64,000 nucleotides of DNA, taken from Deltaproteobacteria bacterium. Lineage in GTDB: Bacteria > Myxococcota_A > UBA796 > CAJQPC01. A program made the position numbers and the translations under genes. Each line of letters begins with the position of its first letter. Position 1 is the stretch's first letter. The notes under the pieces are model-generated. The model had not been told where the DNA came from. It made no database searches and saw only the letters and a list, made by a program, of their open reading frames with translations. Below are positions 34,850-43,291 of the stretch, in pieces. The stretch is taken from positions 87,326-151,325 of the forward strand of contig JADKFE010000015.1 in NCBI GenBank assembly GCA_016717595.1. The letters run 5' to 3'.

Positions 34850-35581
34850 GTGAAGCTCTACGCCGAGCTCGCCGACTGGTACCCCCTGCTCACGCCGCTG
34901 CACGAGTATGAGGAGGAGTCTGCCGACTACATCGCGGCGTTCTCTGCCGCTTTAGGAGACGCGCCGTACCGCCTGCTGGAGCTCGGCGCCGGGGCCGGGC
35001 ACAACGCCCACTACCTCGCGCCCTACACCAGCGAGCTGGCCTTGGTCGATCTCGCGCCAGAGATGCTCAAGATCGCCGGGCGAAGCTGCCCCAACGCCAG
35101 CCTACACCTCGGCGACATGCGCAGCGTGCGCCTGAACCGCAGCTTCGACGCGGTGTTTGTGCACGACGCGATCTGCTACATGCTCACAGAGGACGATCTC
35201 CTGGCCGTGTTTGAGACGGCCCGAGCGCACCTTCGCCCCGGCGGTGTGTTGCTCATCGCCCCAGACTACGTCACCGAGACCTTTGAGCCCACGGAGGAGG
35301 TCGGCGGCCATGACGGCGAGGGCCGCGCCCTGCGGTATCTGGGCTGGGTCTGGCAGCGCCCGGGAGAGACCGACCGTTACGTCGTGGACTACGTCATCGC
35401 CACACGCACCGGCGACGCGCCCCCGGTCATCCACCAAGATCGCCATGTTGAGGGCGTCTTCCCCCGGGACACCTGGCGCCGCCTGCTTCACCAAGCGGGC
35501 TTCTCTCTGCAGGCCCTGCCCCGGGTGAACCCCGACGACGACCGGCCCCTGGAGCTGCTCCTCGCACGATTGGTTGGGTGA
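34850..35581 (+). CDS. Class I SAM-dependent methyltransferase
   Basis: A 243-residue cytosolic methyltransferase with motif I LLELGAGAGHNAHYL (about residues 42-56), an acidic strand end ALVDLAPEML (about 64-73), HLGDMRSV (motif III) and LRPGGVLLIAPD (motif IV/V). The start is GTG 34850 with GGAG 5 bases upstream. The N-terminal YAELADWYPLLTP is typical of small-molecule methyltransferases. The substrate is unknown. It is divergent from the dioxygenase-like gene across 185 bases in which I see no clear promoter. Confidence 0.9.
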   Translation: MKLYAELADWYPLLTPLHEYEEESADYIAAFSAALGDAPYRLLELGAGAGHNAHYLAPYTSELALVDLAPEMLKIAGRSCPNASLHLGDMRSVRLNRSFDAVFVHDAICYMLTEDDLLAVFETARAHLRPGGVLLIAPDYVTETFEPTEEVGGHDGEGRALRYLGWVWQRPGETDRYVVDYVIATRTGDAPPVIHQDRHVEGVFPRDTWRRLLHQAGFSLQALPRVNPDDDRPLELLLARLVG

Positions 35582-35586
35582 CCAAC

Positions 35587-36000
35587 CTACACGAAGGCGG
35601 CGCGCACCTTGGGCTCACGCAGGCGAAAGAGCGCCCAGAGGCCGACGATGAGGTTGAGCGGCCCGCAGCCGACGAACACGCAGCAGGGCAGCGCGAGGAG
35701 CACGCTGGCGATCATGGCGTGGGTGTGGCCCTCCAGAACCCGCGCCCGCCAGCCGCCGCTCAAGATCACCAAGGAGAGGGCCCCCTGCAGCGCCGAGACG
35801 AGCACGATCACCGTCGAGCTCAGCTCAGCGCTGCCCACGGCGCGGGTGAGATCGCCGCTGGCGATCGAGAACAGGCCGATGAGCCCCATGAGCACCGAGG
35901 TGACGCCGCCCACGAGCCCACACAAGATGAGCCCCCAGGCCGGCCACGCCACACGCTCTTCAGCCTCGTGGGCTTCCGGGTTCTCGATGAGCGGGCTCAC
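35587..36000 (-). CDS. Small four-helix membrane protein
   Basis: About 137 residues with four hydrophobic segments (WGLILCGLVGGVTSVLMGLIG; TVIVLVSALQGALSLVIL; MIASVLLALPCCVFVGC; LNLIVGLWALFRL). The GTG at 36000 overlaps the stop of the preceding minus-strand gene (GTGA) and is preferred to a start at 36021, which would lie inside that gene. No family recognised. It is the last of a compact minus-strand group running from 37771. Confidence 0.7.
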   Translation of the reverse strand: MSPLIENPEAHEAEERVAWPAWGLILCGLVGGVTSVLMGLIGLFSIASGDLTRAVGSAELSSTVIVLVSALQGALSLVILSGGWRARVLEGHTHAMIASVLLALPCCVFVGCGPLNLIVGLWALFRLREPKVRAAFV

Positions 36001-36260
36001 TTGAGCACCGCGTCGATCCACTCGATCGCGCTCTCGTCCTCACGCACCACCCGCCCCGCGCGCTGGCGCTGCCCCAGCCGATACACATCCACCGCCGCGA
36101 GCACAGGCAAGAGCGCCCCCACACAGAACAGCGCCAGCACCACGGTGCCCAAGGCGAACCACATCGCCTTCTGCCGTTGCCCCAAGGCGAGGTACCCCAA
36201 GGCGCCAAACCCGAACAGGTTTAACGCCGCGAGGGCCGCCGGAGACCAGGCGCGCGCCAC
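35997..36260 (-). CDS. Small two-helix membrane protein
   Basis: 87 residues with two hydrophobic stretches (AALNLFGFGALGYLALG and AMWFALGTVVLALFCVGALLPVL) joined by a basic turn (QRQK), then an acidic cytosolic tail. It resembles TM2-type small proteins in layout. The GTG start at 36260 directly follows the upstream TGA, and its own stop overlaps the next start, so all four genes 37771-35587 are translationally coupled. Function unknown. Confidence 0.65.
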   Translation of the reverse strand: MARAWSPAALAALNLFGFGALGYLALGQRQKAMWFALGTVVLALFCVGALLPVLAAVDVYRLGQRQRAGRVVREDESAIEWIDAVLK

Positions 36261-37013
36261 TCAAAAGCCCGGAAAGTTGACGTAGAACGGCATCATCGAC
36301 GCGACGCCGCCCTCGGGGGCGTAGATCGTCACCGACTGCGAGGTCAAGGGCTCGTCCTCCGGTTTGCCCGTCTCCTCGTTGATCGTGAGGATGTCTACGG
36401 TGAGGGTTGGGAAGCCTGTCGGCACCTCAAAGATCGCGAACTGGCCCGAGTCGCCGTTCCAGCTCGCCTCGGGGTCATAGGCGAGGCCCTCGGCGTCGAG
36501 GTAACAGGCGGAGAGCGTCTCGCCGCCGTCGCCCACCAAGGTCGCGGCCGCGGTGATCGCCAGGGGCCACTCTTGGCCGGGGTCGGGCTCGTAGCCCGGC
36601 GCGTAGAAGCGCACCTCGCCGTAGACGAAGGCGCCGACGCCATCCGCGCCAGGGCAGCCCGCATACCGGGCGCGCAGGGCGTCGGCGTCGGCCTGGCTGA
36701 GCACAAAGAGCGTGTCCTCCGGCAGGGTGGAGTCTACCTGGCCGGCGATGCCCCACCAGGTCGTGCGCGCCCAGTCCGCGCCGTCGAGCTCTAGGTAGAA
36801 GTAGGCGCCTTTGGGCAAGAGCACCTCAAACTGGCCTGCGTCGTCAGCGGTGACGGTCTCGATGACGCCGAGATCGTAGCCGAGGCTGGTGACCTCAACC
36901 CCCGGCGCGACGGGGGCGTCGTCGCTGGGGCCGTCGTTCACCACGGCGGTGAGCCGGATGAACTCGGCATTGCAGCCATAGAGCGCGCTGAGCACGATGA
37001 GCGGGAGGGTCAA
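36261..37013 (-). CDS. Lipoprotein of unknown function
   Basis: A 250-residue exported protein. TTG 37013 overlaps the previous stop (TTGA) and has GGAG 8 bases upstream. The signal is short and uncharged and ends at LYGC (lipobox, Cys 14). The mature part starts with a carboxypeptidase-regulatory/SdrD-like beta sandwich (VEVTSLGYDLGVIETVTADDAGQ, FEVLLPKGAYFYLELDG), then a beta-rich region. It may be a cell-surface or periplasmic beta-sandwich protein. It is paired with the next lipoprotein gene. Confidence 0.7.
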   Translation of the reverse strand: MTLPLIVLSALYGCNAEFIRLTAVVNDGPSDDAPVAPGVEVTSLGYDLGVIETVTADDAGQFEVLLPKGAYFYLELDGADWARTTWWGIAGQVDSTLPEDTLFVLSQADADALRARYAGCPGADGVGAFVYGEVRFYAPGYEPDPGQEWPLAITAAATLVGDGGETLSACYLDAEGLAYDPEASWNGDSGQFAIFEVPTGFPTLTVDILTINEETGKPEDEPLTSQSVTIYAPEGGVASMMPFYVNFPGF

Positions 37014-37771
37014 CGGCCAGCTCCAGAGAATCGCCAGGGGGTGAGCAGCTCGCCGCCTCGGCAGGTGAAACGTGTCTCCGCCTCACCCAAGGCCACGTCC
37101 ACGGCGCCCACGGGCAGGTCGAAGGCGAAGAAGTAATGAACCGGCGGGGCCGTGGCCACAGACAGCGCCCCGGTCTCTGGGTCAACGGCGACGGCGACCA
37201 CCGGCGCGGCCAGCCCGGCGGCGTCGGTGACGGTGAGCGCTGACGGATCCGTCGCCTCAGGATCCGCCGCCGCGCCCCACAGCCCACAGCCCGCGGGATC
37301 CTCCAGATCCATCGGCTCAGCGCCCGCCAAGGTGGCCACGGCGTCGAAGGTCTCTTGCGCCAAGGCCAAGGGCCAGGTGAAGAGCGCATACCCCGGGAGA
37401 TCCGCGGGGCCGGTGGCGCCGTCCCACACCGCGTCTCCGCCGGGGCTACGCAGGCGCCACACCGTCGTGAGCCCCTCCCCCGCGGCGGGCGTGAGGCGCA
37501 GGAGCAGCTCCGTCTCGGCGGGCACCTCCACCAGCCAATAGCCGGGGAACCCGACCGGGTCATAGGCCTCGCCCTCGGCGATGGGCTCACCGTCGGGATC
37601 CTCAACGGTCAGCCCCCCGGCGGTCAACACGTCGGCCTCGGTCTGGGGGTCGGGCGTGCTGTAGACGTAGCCCGAGAGCAGCACGTCGGTGACCGGCGGG
37701 CGCACCTCGGTGAGCAGGCCCTCAAGCTGGGCGCAGGCGGTGAGGCTGAGCAGGAGAATCGACGGGGTCAT
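37010..37771 (-). CDS. Lipoprotein of unknown function
   Basis: A 253-residue exported protein with signal MTPSILLLSLTAC (lipobox LTAC, Cys 13). The mature part has a beta-sandwich layout similar to the downstream lipoprotein (VLLSGYVYSTPD..., VEDPDGEPIAEGEAYDPVG, YWLVEVPAETELLLRL). The two may be diverged paralogues or act together. It heads the four-gene minus-strand group. No catalytic motif is visible. Confidence 0.72.
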   Translation of the reverse strand: MTPSILLLSLTACAQLEGLLTEVRPPVTDVLLSGYVYSTPDPQTEADVLTAGGLTVEDPDGEPIAEGEAYDPVGFPGYWLVEVPAETELLLRLTPAAGEGLTTVWRLRSPGGDAVWDGATGPADLPGYALFTWPLALAQETFDAVATLAGAEPMDLEDPAGCGLWGAAADPEATDPSALTVTDAAGLAAPVVAVAVDPETGALSVATAPPVHYFFAFDLPVGAVDVALGEAETRFTCRGGELLTPWRFSGAGR

Positions 37772-37795
37772 CGTGTCCCACAGTAGCAGAGGGCG

Positions 37796-38854
37796 TCAGC
37801 CGCCGCTCGTGCGCTCGGGGCTCAGGCGTGTGGCCCCCGCCAACAACGAGCGGGCGATCTGGTCGAGGCCGTCGCGGTGGGGGCTCGGCGGCACGGCGCG
37901 TAAGGCGCGGCGGGCGGCCAAGGTCTCCTCCAAGGCCATCTTTCGTGCGGCGTAGAGCCCCCCGGCGGCGCTGACCCGATCCTTCACGGCGCTCAGGCGG
38001 CTGGCGTCCCCGCGGCGCAAGGCGAGGTCCAGAAGCGCGCTGAGCTCGGGATCTCCGGCCTGGGCGGCGATGAGCGGCAGCACCGGGCGCCCCGCCGCTG
38101 TGGCCCGAGCCAGCTCACGCAGGAGCTCCTCGGGGCCAAGCCAGAACGCGCTGAGATCCTCGATGGCGTGCCAGGCCACGCCCATGTGGCGGCCATAACG
38201 CCCAAGCGCGCTCACCACGGGCCTCGGCGCCCCGGCGATGCGGCCCCCGGCCCGGGTGCAGAACGCGAACACCGCGCCGGAGTGGCCTTCAGCGTACTCT
38301 TTTACGTCCAAGAGCGTGGGCTCGCGGCGGCGCAGCTCATCGGCGAGGATCTGGCCCTCGGAGATCTCACGCAGGGTCTCCAAGACCTCCCCCACGAGCT
38401 CCGGCGCCGGGGCGTGCTGGGCGACCTCCAAGGCGCGCAGAGTGAGGTGGTTGCCGCCGAGCCAATGCGCCGCGCCGCCGAGCAGGCGCCGGGCCACGCG
38501 GCGTCGCAGCCCCCCTTGGCGCCCCAAGGCCGCGTCGTGAACGCCCAAGGCGAGGTTCAGCAGCTCCGCGGAGTACGCGGCCTCGTCGAGGTCTCCGGCG
38601 TCTCCACCGGCGGCGCGGGCGGCGAGCTGCACCAAGAGCGTGCGCACCCGCGGCACCCCAGGCGCGATGTACGACGCGGGGCTGATGCCGTCTTGCATCG
38701 TGCCGCCGAGGACAAGCTCAACGAGCAGATCCTCAGCGCGGGAGCGGGGCTGCTCACCGAGGCCGGGCGTGCCCTCTAGCTCAACCGAGAGCCGCGGGCC
38801 GCGCCGTCGCGGCCTTCGAGCGCCATCTTCGGCCTCGTCAGACCCATCACTCAT
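37796..38854 (-). CDS. Polyprenyl synthetase-like pseudoenzyme
   Basis: About 352 residues with the all-helical layout of trans-isoprenyl diphosphate synthases: VPRVRTLLVQLAARAAG, then AELLNLALGVHDAALGRQGGLRRR where ELLH..LVHDD..D..RRG is expected, ISEGQILADEL for the GE..Q helix, and a late helix GRYGRHMGVAWHAIEDLSAF for the QxxDDxxD helix. Both Asp-rich magnesium sites are lost (HDAALG; IEDLSAF), so prenyl transfer is unlikely. It may be a regulatory or structural relative. The ATG at 38854 is preferred because the frame's first start (38923) overlaps the upstream gene. Confidence 0.65.
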   Translation of the reverse strand: MSDGSDEAEDGARRPRRRGPRLSVELEGTPGLGEQPRSRAEDLLVELVLGGTMQDGISPASYIAPGVPRVRTLLVQLAARAAGGDAGDLDEAAYSAELLNLALGVHDAALGRQGGLRRRVARRLLGGAAHWLGGNHLTLRALEVAQHAPAPELVGEVLETLREISEGQILADELRRREPTLLDVKEYAEGHSGAVFAFCTRAGGRIAGAPRPVVSALGRYGRHMGVAWHAIEDLSAFWLGPEELLRELARATAAGRPVLPLIAAQAGDPELSALLDLALRRGDASRLSAVKDRVSAAGGLYAARKMALEETLAARRALRAVPPSPHRDGLDQIARSLLAGATRLSPERTSGG

Positions 38855-38898
38855 GACACCCCCGCCGAGGAAGGGCGTGAGGACGAGGGCGCCGGAGG

Positions 38899-39147
38899 TC
38901 AGTAACCGCCGGTCTCTTTCCACGCCGTCGCGTTGCCAAACACCATGAGCGCGAGGCCCACGAAGATGAGGCCGAAGGCGAGCTGGCCATACTGGGTGAT
39001 GTGGATGTCAAACACGCCGGAGTAGCCGACGGTGGAGATCTGCTCCGCCATGTCGCGCTGGCCGTCGCCGGACGACCAGCCGAAGAGCATCGACATGACA
39101 CCAGAGCCCGCGAGCGCGCCGCCGAGGGGGATGATGAACTTCTGCAT
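38899..39147 (-). CDS. Small two-helix membrane protein
   Basis: 82 residues; a strong GGAGG lies 6 bases before the ATG. Two hydrophobic segments (FIIPLGGALAGSGVMSMLFGW and LAFGLIFVGLALMVFGNA) flank a polar loop (SSGDGQRDMAEQISTVGYSG) that probably faces the periplasm. No family recognised. It lies 45 bases upstream of the polyprenyl-synthetase-like gene and is probably co-transcribed with it, so the two may work together. Confidence 0.7.
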   Translation of the reverse strand: MQKFIIPLGGALAGSGVMSMLFGWSSGDGQRDMAEQISTVGYSGVFDIHITQYGQLAFGLIFVGLALMVFGNATAWKETGGY

Positions 39148-39257
39148 AGTGCCTCCGAGAGCGCGACGAATATCTCACACGCCGAAGCAGGGCAAGCGTC
39201 GAGGTCTGCGCTGCGACAACAGGTCGCGTGATACACTGATTGGGACGGGAGGTGTGA

Positions 39258-39833
39258 ATGCGTGCGACCCTGATCCTCGGCGCGGTGACGATGATGGCCC
39301 TCGGCGCGTGTGACCAGGCCCGGCCTGAGCACGCCGTGGCGAGCCTCGGCGCCTCCTCCCCCGACGCGCTGCTCGACGAGCTGCGCCGGATGCGGCCCGC
39401 CGCGTCGAGCGCCGCCCCCGCCGACGCGCCGCTTCGTTGCTGTGGGAGCGCCAGCGGCCGCGCGGCGGTCGAGGCCGCGATGGACCTCCACGACGCCTTG
39501 GCCGCGGGCAGCGACGGGCTCCGCGAGGGCTACGCCGTGAGCGCGGCGATGAGCGCCTTCGCCGCGGATCCCCTCACGCCAGAGGCCACCCGCGAGGTGA
39601 GCGCCCGGGCCGCCGCCGGGTTTGAGCGCGCCCGCGATCGTGGCCCAACCGCCCTCCGCGACGCCTTGGCCGCCGCCGCCCCCGCGCTCACCGCGGCGTT
39701 GGGCGACGGCCAGCAGGGCGATCTCCCCGTGCGCCGCGTCGAGGCCGACGGCCAGACCTGGCTCCAGCGCGGCGACGCCCCCGCGGCGCACCTCGGCGCC
39801 GAGCCCGTGCTCGCCGAGGCCGAGGCCGACTGA
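39258..39833 (+). CDS. Small lipoprotein of unknown function
   Basis: 191 residues with a lipoprotein signal ending LGAC (Cys 18). The mature part is Ala-rich and mostly helical with a CC pair (LRCCGSASG) near residue 61. GGGAGG precedes the ATG, and a TACACT -10-like box lies at 39232-39237. No catalytic motif. It is divergent from the small membrane protein gene across 110 bases. Confidence 0.7.
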   Translation: MRATLILGAVTMMALGACDQARPEHAVASLGASSPDALLDELRRMRPAASSAAPADAPLRCCGSASGRAAVEAAMDLHDALAAGSDGLREGYAVSAAMSAFAADPLTPEATREVSARAAAGFERARDRGPTALRDALAAAAPALTAALGDGQQGDLPVRRVEADGQTWLQRGDAPAAHLGAEPVLAEAEAD

Positions 39834-39897
39834 CCCAAACCACCCACCAAGGCGTCGCGCCGCAGGTTACAGCCCCACGCCCCCCTCGCGGACGCCC

Positions 39898-40443
39898 ATG
39901 ACCTCCCCTCCCCGCGCCTTGTTGTTGGGCTCGCCGAGCCGCCTGCCGTTCAACGGGCACCTGCGCCGGGTGCTCGACTGTGAGGGCGCCCGGGTGAGCG
40001 TCGCCGCCCGGGTCGCCGCGTCTTCGCCGCCAGAGGAGTCGTGGGCGGCGGTCTCCACCTTGTGGGCGGCCCTAGACGGCGCCACGGGCCGCGACCGAGG
40101 CACCCTGTGCCGCGACGCCTGGGAGCGCCTGCTGCGGGTGGATCGCGCCAAGCTCGGCCCCGGCTTGGGGGCGGATCTCACGCTGTTGATGGTCGCTGAA
40201 GACGCAGAGGGGGAGCTCGTCTCGGGCTGCGGCCTGGGCCTCGTCCTGGCCGTTGAGGGCGCCGACGCCCGCGAGCTCGTAGACCCGCGGCACCCCCTTC
40301 TGGGCGAGCCCGGCCTGCCCGACGCCGTGCCCCGGGCGCTGGGCCCCGACCGTCGCGGCGAGATCTACATCGGCATGCCCACGGGCCTCAACGTGAACCG
40401 CCCTGCCCCGCCGCGCCTCTTCGCCGCCTGCGGGGTGCGCTGA
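39898..40443 (+). CDS. Cytosolic protein of unknown function
   Basis: About 181 residues from ATG 39898; the frame is open from 39622, but the upstream part overlaps the lipoprotein gene and is low-quality sequence. The core is a beta-rich domain (ADLTLLMVAEDAEGELVSGCGLGLVLAVEG) followed by a C-terminal region (GEIYIGMPTGLNVNRP). No family recognised. The layout and its coupled neighbour suggest a two-gene unit with the next gene, whose ATG overlaps this stop (TGATG). Confidence 0.7.
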   Translation: MTSPPRALLLGSPSRLPFNGHLRRVLDCEGARVSVAARVAASSPPEESWAAVSTLWAALDGATGRDRGTLCRDAWERLLRVDRAKLGPGLGADLTLLMVAEDAEGELVSGCGLGLVLAVEGADARELVDPRHPLLGEPGLPDAVPRALGPDRRGEIYIGMPTGLNVNRPAPPRLFAACGVR

Positions 40444-41186
40444 TGCGGCCCGGCCCCTTGCTCACCGGGCTCTCGTTGCCCCGAGATCTGGAGCTCCTGC
40501 GCGATCGCGCCGGAGAGGCCTCACGCCGGGGTGAAGACCTCGCGCCGCTCTATGAGGAGCTCGCCGAGACCGCCCCCGTGGCCTTGATCGACCTCACCTT
40601 GGGCCCCAAAGCGATGAAGGAGGCCGCCGCCGTGCGCGCGGCCTTGGCCCACGCCGAGGCCTTGGAGCGCCACAGCCCGGGCATGGCGCCTTACCGCCGT
40701 CTGGCCAGCCTTTGCCCCGAGGCGGCCTTGGACGTGCTCACCGTCGCCGTGGCGCGCCACGCCGCCGCGAGCTGGCTCATCCCCTTCGCCGACAAGATCG
40801 AGGCCCGGCCCGGGGCGATGCAGCTCGCCGCCAACCGAGGCGCGGCCCCCTACGCCGCCTTGTGCTGGGCCCACGCCGCCGCCGGGCACTTCTTGGCCCT
40901 GGTGGTCGAGGCCGGGAGCGGACAGGTGGAGCCCGTCGCCGCGCTCCTCGCCGCGGGCCGCGACAATGACGCCGTCGAGGCGGCGGCCCGGGCGATCGAG
41001 GCCCGCGCGGACGCGCCGGTCGTGCCGTGGCTCGCCGCCGTCGCGGGCCCCCAGATCGAGGACCTGCTCCTGAGAGTCATCCCGCGGTTACGCTCCGCCG
41101 AGGCCGCTCGGGCGCTGCTTCTTCACCTCACGCCCTTTCCCAAGGCGCGTGGTGTCCTCGGCGCCGCGCTGCGTGGTATGCGATAA
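40443..41186 (+). CDS. Helical-repeat protein of unknown function
   Basis: 247 residues, almost entirely Ala/Leu-rich helices arranged in short antiparallel pairs as in HEAT-like repeats (APVVPWLAAVAGPQIEDLLLRVIPRL). No TM helix or signal. It overlaps the preceding gene by translational coupling and lies 57 bases before the molybdopterin oxidoreductase gene. It might be a chaperone of that enzyme, as NarJ/TorD-type proteins are, but no TorD motif is visible, so this is only a guess from position and helicity. Confidence 0.65.
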   Translation: MRPGPLLTGLSLPRDLELLRDRAGEASRRGEDLAPLYEELAETAPVALIDLTLGPKAMKEAAAVRAALAHAEALERHSPGMAPYRRLASLCPEAALDVLTVAVARHAAASWLIPFADKIEARPGAMQLAANRGAAPYAALCWAHAAAGHFLALVVEAGSGQVEPVAALLAAGRDNDAVEAAARAIEARADAPVVPWLAAVAGPQIEDLLLRVIPRLRSAEAARALLLHLTPFPKARGVLGAALRGMR

Positions 41187-41243
41187 GAGAGCGGTCGGTT
41201 TAGCCCCGCCGGGCCAGGACGGTCCGGCCAAGGAGCAGGGATC

Positions 41244-43289
41244 ATGGCCAGGACAGTCGCGTCGTACTATCGCGGGAGCGAGTCCCTCTCGGGTGTGCAG
41301 GTCACCGTCGAGGCTGGGCGCGCGCCCCAGGTCGAAGGCGACGCACGAAGCCCCCTGAGCGCCGGTCAGGTAGACCCGCTCTGCGCCGCCAGCCTCGCGA
41401 TGCCCGGAGATCCTCGGCGAATCACCAGCCCCATGCGCCGCGAAGGGGGCGCGCTGCGCCCTTGCACCTGGGACGAGGCCTTAGACGCCGCCGGAGCGGG
41501 CCTCCGCGCCGCCAAAGACGCCGGGGGCCCCGGCGCCATCGGCCTCTACGCCGGGGCGGAGCTCGCCGCGCACCCCTTGGCCTGCCTTCGCGCCGCGGCC
41601 TTCGCCACGGGCCAAGGCACACGCCACCTCTACACGCCCTTGGTGATGCACGGCGCCGCCCGCCTGCTCGCCGCGGAGTGGGTCACCGGCGCGCCGATGC
41701 CCCTGCAGGCCGACGTGGGCCGCGCCCACTACGCCGTGCTGCTGGGCGCCGATCAAGAGCGCGCGGGCTGGGGGCCGTTTCAGTCGGGCAGCATCCACAC
41801 CCAGGCGATGCTGTACTTCCACAAACGCCGCAAAGAGAACAAGCTCGTCACCGTCGACAACCGGCGCTCCGGGCTCTCCGCGCGGGCCGAACAGCACGTC
41901 AACATCCGGCCTGGAACCGAGGCCTTCTTCTTGTTGGGCATGGCGAACGCCATCTTGCTCAAGGGCTGGACGGACGAACAATACCTCCGCGACTACGCCA
42001 AGAACGTCGAGCGCCTGCGGGAGTGGCTCACGCCTTGGGACGTCGCCCGCTGCGGCGAGATCTGCGGCGTTGATCCCGGCGACATCTCCGGCGTCGCGCT
42101 CAAGTTCTCCCGGGCGGCCATGGGGGTCGTGGCCTTGGGGCACGCCGCCACACAGTCGCGGTACGGCGGCGTCGCGGCCTGGGCCTGGCTCGTCGTTCAC
42201 GCGCTCACGGCCAACCTCCTGCGCCCCGGCGGCTTGTACGAGGCCAAAGGCGCCGTAGACCTGCACCCCATCGCGGCGAGCTTCCCCAGCTCGGGCGCGC
42301 CGCGCACCCGCGAGGGAGGTCTGCCGAGCCTGCTCCTGCAAGCCCCAGGCACGGCCCTCGCCGGGGAGATCCTCACCCCCGGAGACGGCCAGCTTCGTGC
42401 GCTCATCAGCGTCGGCGGCTGCCCGGTGAGCGAGCTGCCGGAGCCCGCGACGACCACCCGCGCGCTCTCCAGCCTCGACTGCCTCATCGCCATGGACGTC
42501 CTGGAGTCGCCGACGACGGCGCTGGCCCATGTGGTGCTCCCCGCGCGGCACTTCTGGGAGCGGCGAGATCTCATGCTGCTCAACCACAGCGCTCTGCCCA
42601 GCCGCATGATCCAGGCCACCGAGGCCGTCTTGCCCGCGCCGGAAACCGCCCGGGACGAGGCCGACGTGCTGGCGGAGCTCTACGGCCGGGTGCCCGCGGG
42701 CCTACGCCTGGGCGGCGCTTGGGGTCGTCACATCACCCTCGCCGGGCGCGCCCTGGCCACGGCGGATCTCGACGTCTGGGTAGACCGGCTGTTGGAGTGG
42801 TCCAAGCTCCCCGACCGCGCCAGCTTGGAGGCCCGGGGCGGGCCGCTGGAGCTCGGCGAGCACGACCGCGCCTCGTGGCGGGTCACCTTCGACGACGGCC
42901 GCCTCGACCTCGCCCCCGACGCGCTGAGCTCGGTGATGACCACCCTGCGCCCGCCCGAGGCCGACCCCACCCGGCCCTACCGCCTCGCCACCACCGCCGC
43001 CTGGCCCGGCGGTCATGGCCGAACCCTACGCGCCGCCGACGCTGAAGAGCCCGGCGTGCTCGCGCATCCCGACTGCGGCCTCAAAGACGGCGCCACGGTG
43101 CTCGTCGAGACGGCCCACGGCCAGGTGCGCGGCCGCCTGCGGCTGAGCGCTGATCTTCGCCCCGACGCGGTCCTCGTGCCTTGGGGCTGGGCGGTCCCGG
43201 CGAATGAGCTCGTCGGCCTCAGCTCCATCGACCCCCTCACCGGCGCGCCAGACCAGGAGGGTCTGCCCTGCGCCTTGCGTGCTGTCTGA
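41244..43289 (+). CDS. Molybdopterin oxidoreductase family protein lacking 4Fe-4S ligands
   Basis: A 681-residue member of the bis-MGD (DMSO reductase) family. The family landmarks are visible: VTVDNRRSGLSARAEQHVNIRPGTEAFFLLGMANAIL (about 200-236), LRPGGLYEAKGAVDL, VLPARHFWERRD, and a C-terminal dinucleotide-binding beta barrel (VLAHPDCGLKDGATVLVET, VLVPWGWAVP). The N-terminal CxxCxxxC of the family is replaced by SYYRGSESLSGVQV, and only the fourth Cys (DPLCAASL) remains. No Tat signal, so cytosolic. AAGGAG sits 8 bases before the ATG. It resembles assimilatory or formate-dehydrogenase-like cytosolic members, but electron transfer must differ or be lost. Confidence 0.85.
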   Translation: MARTVASYYRGSESLSGVQVTVEAGRAPQVEGDARSPLSAGQVDPLCAASLAMPGDPRRITSPMRREGGALRPCTWDEALDAAGAGLRAAKDAGGPGAIGLYAGAELAAHPLACLRAAAFATGQGTRHLYTPLVMHGAARLLAAEWVTGAPMPLQADVGRAHYAVLLGADQERAGWGPFQSGSIHTQAMLYFHKRRKENKLVTVDNRRSGLSARAEQHVNIRPGTEAFFLLGMANAILLKGWTDEQYLRDYAKNVERLREWLTPWDVARCGEICGVDPGDISGVALKFSRAAMGVVALGHAATQSRYGGVAAWAWLVVHALTANLLRPGGLYEAKGAVDLHPIAASFPSSGAPRTREGGLPSLLLQAPGTALAGEILTPGDGQLRALISVGGCPVSELPEPATTTRALSSLDCLIAMDVLESPTTALAHVVLPARHFWERRDLMLLNHSALPSRMIQATEAVLPAPETARDEADVLAELYGRVPAGLRLGGAWGRHITLAGRALATADLDVWVDRLLEWSKLPDRASLEARGGPLELGEHDRASWRVTFDDGRLDLAPDALSSVMTTLRPPEADPTRPYRLATTAAWPGGHGRTLRAADAEEPGVLAHPDCGLKDGATVLVETAHGQVRGRLRLSADLRPDAVLVPWGWAVPANELVGLSSIDPLTGAPDQEGLPCALRAV

Positions 43290-43291
43290 CC

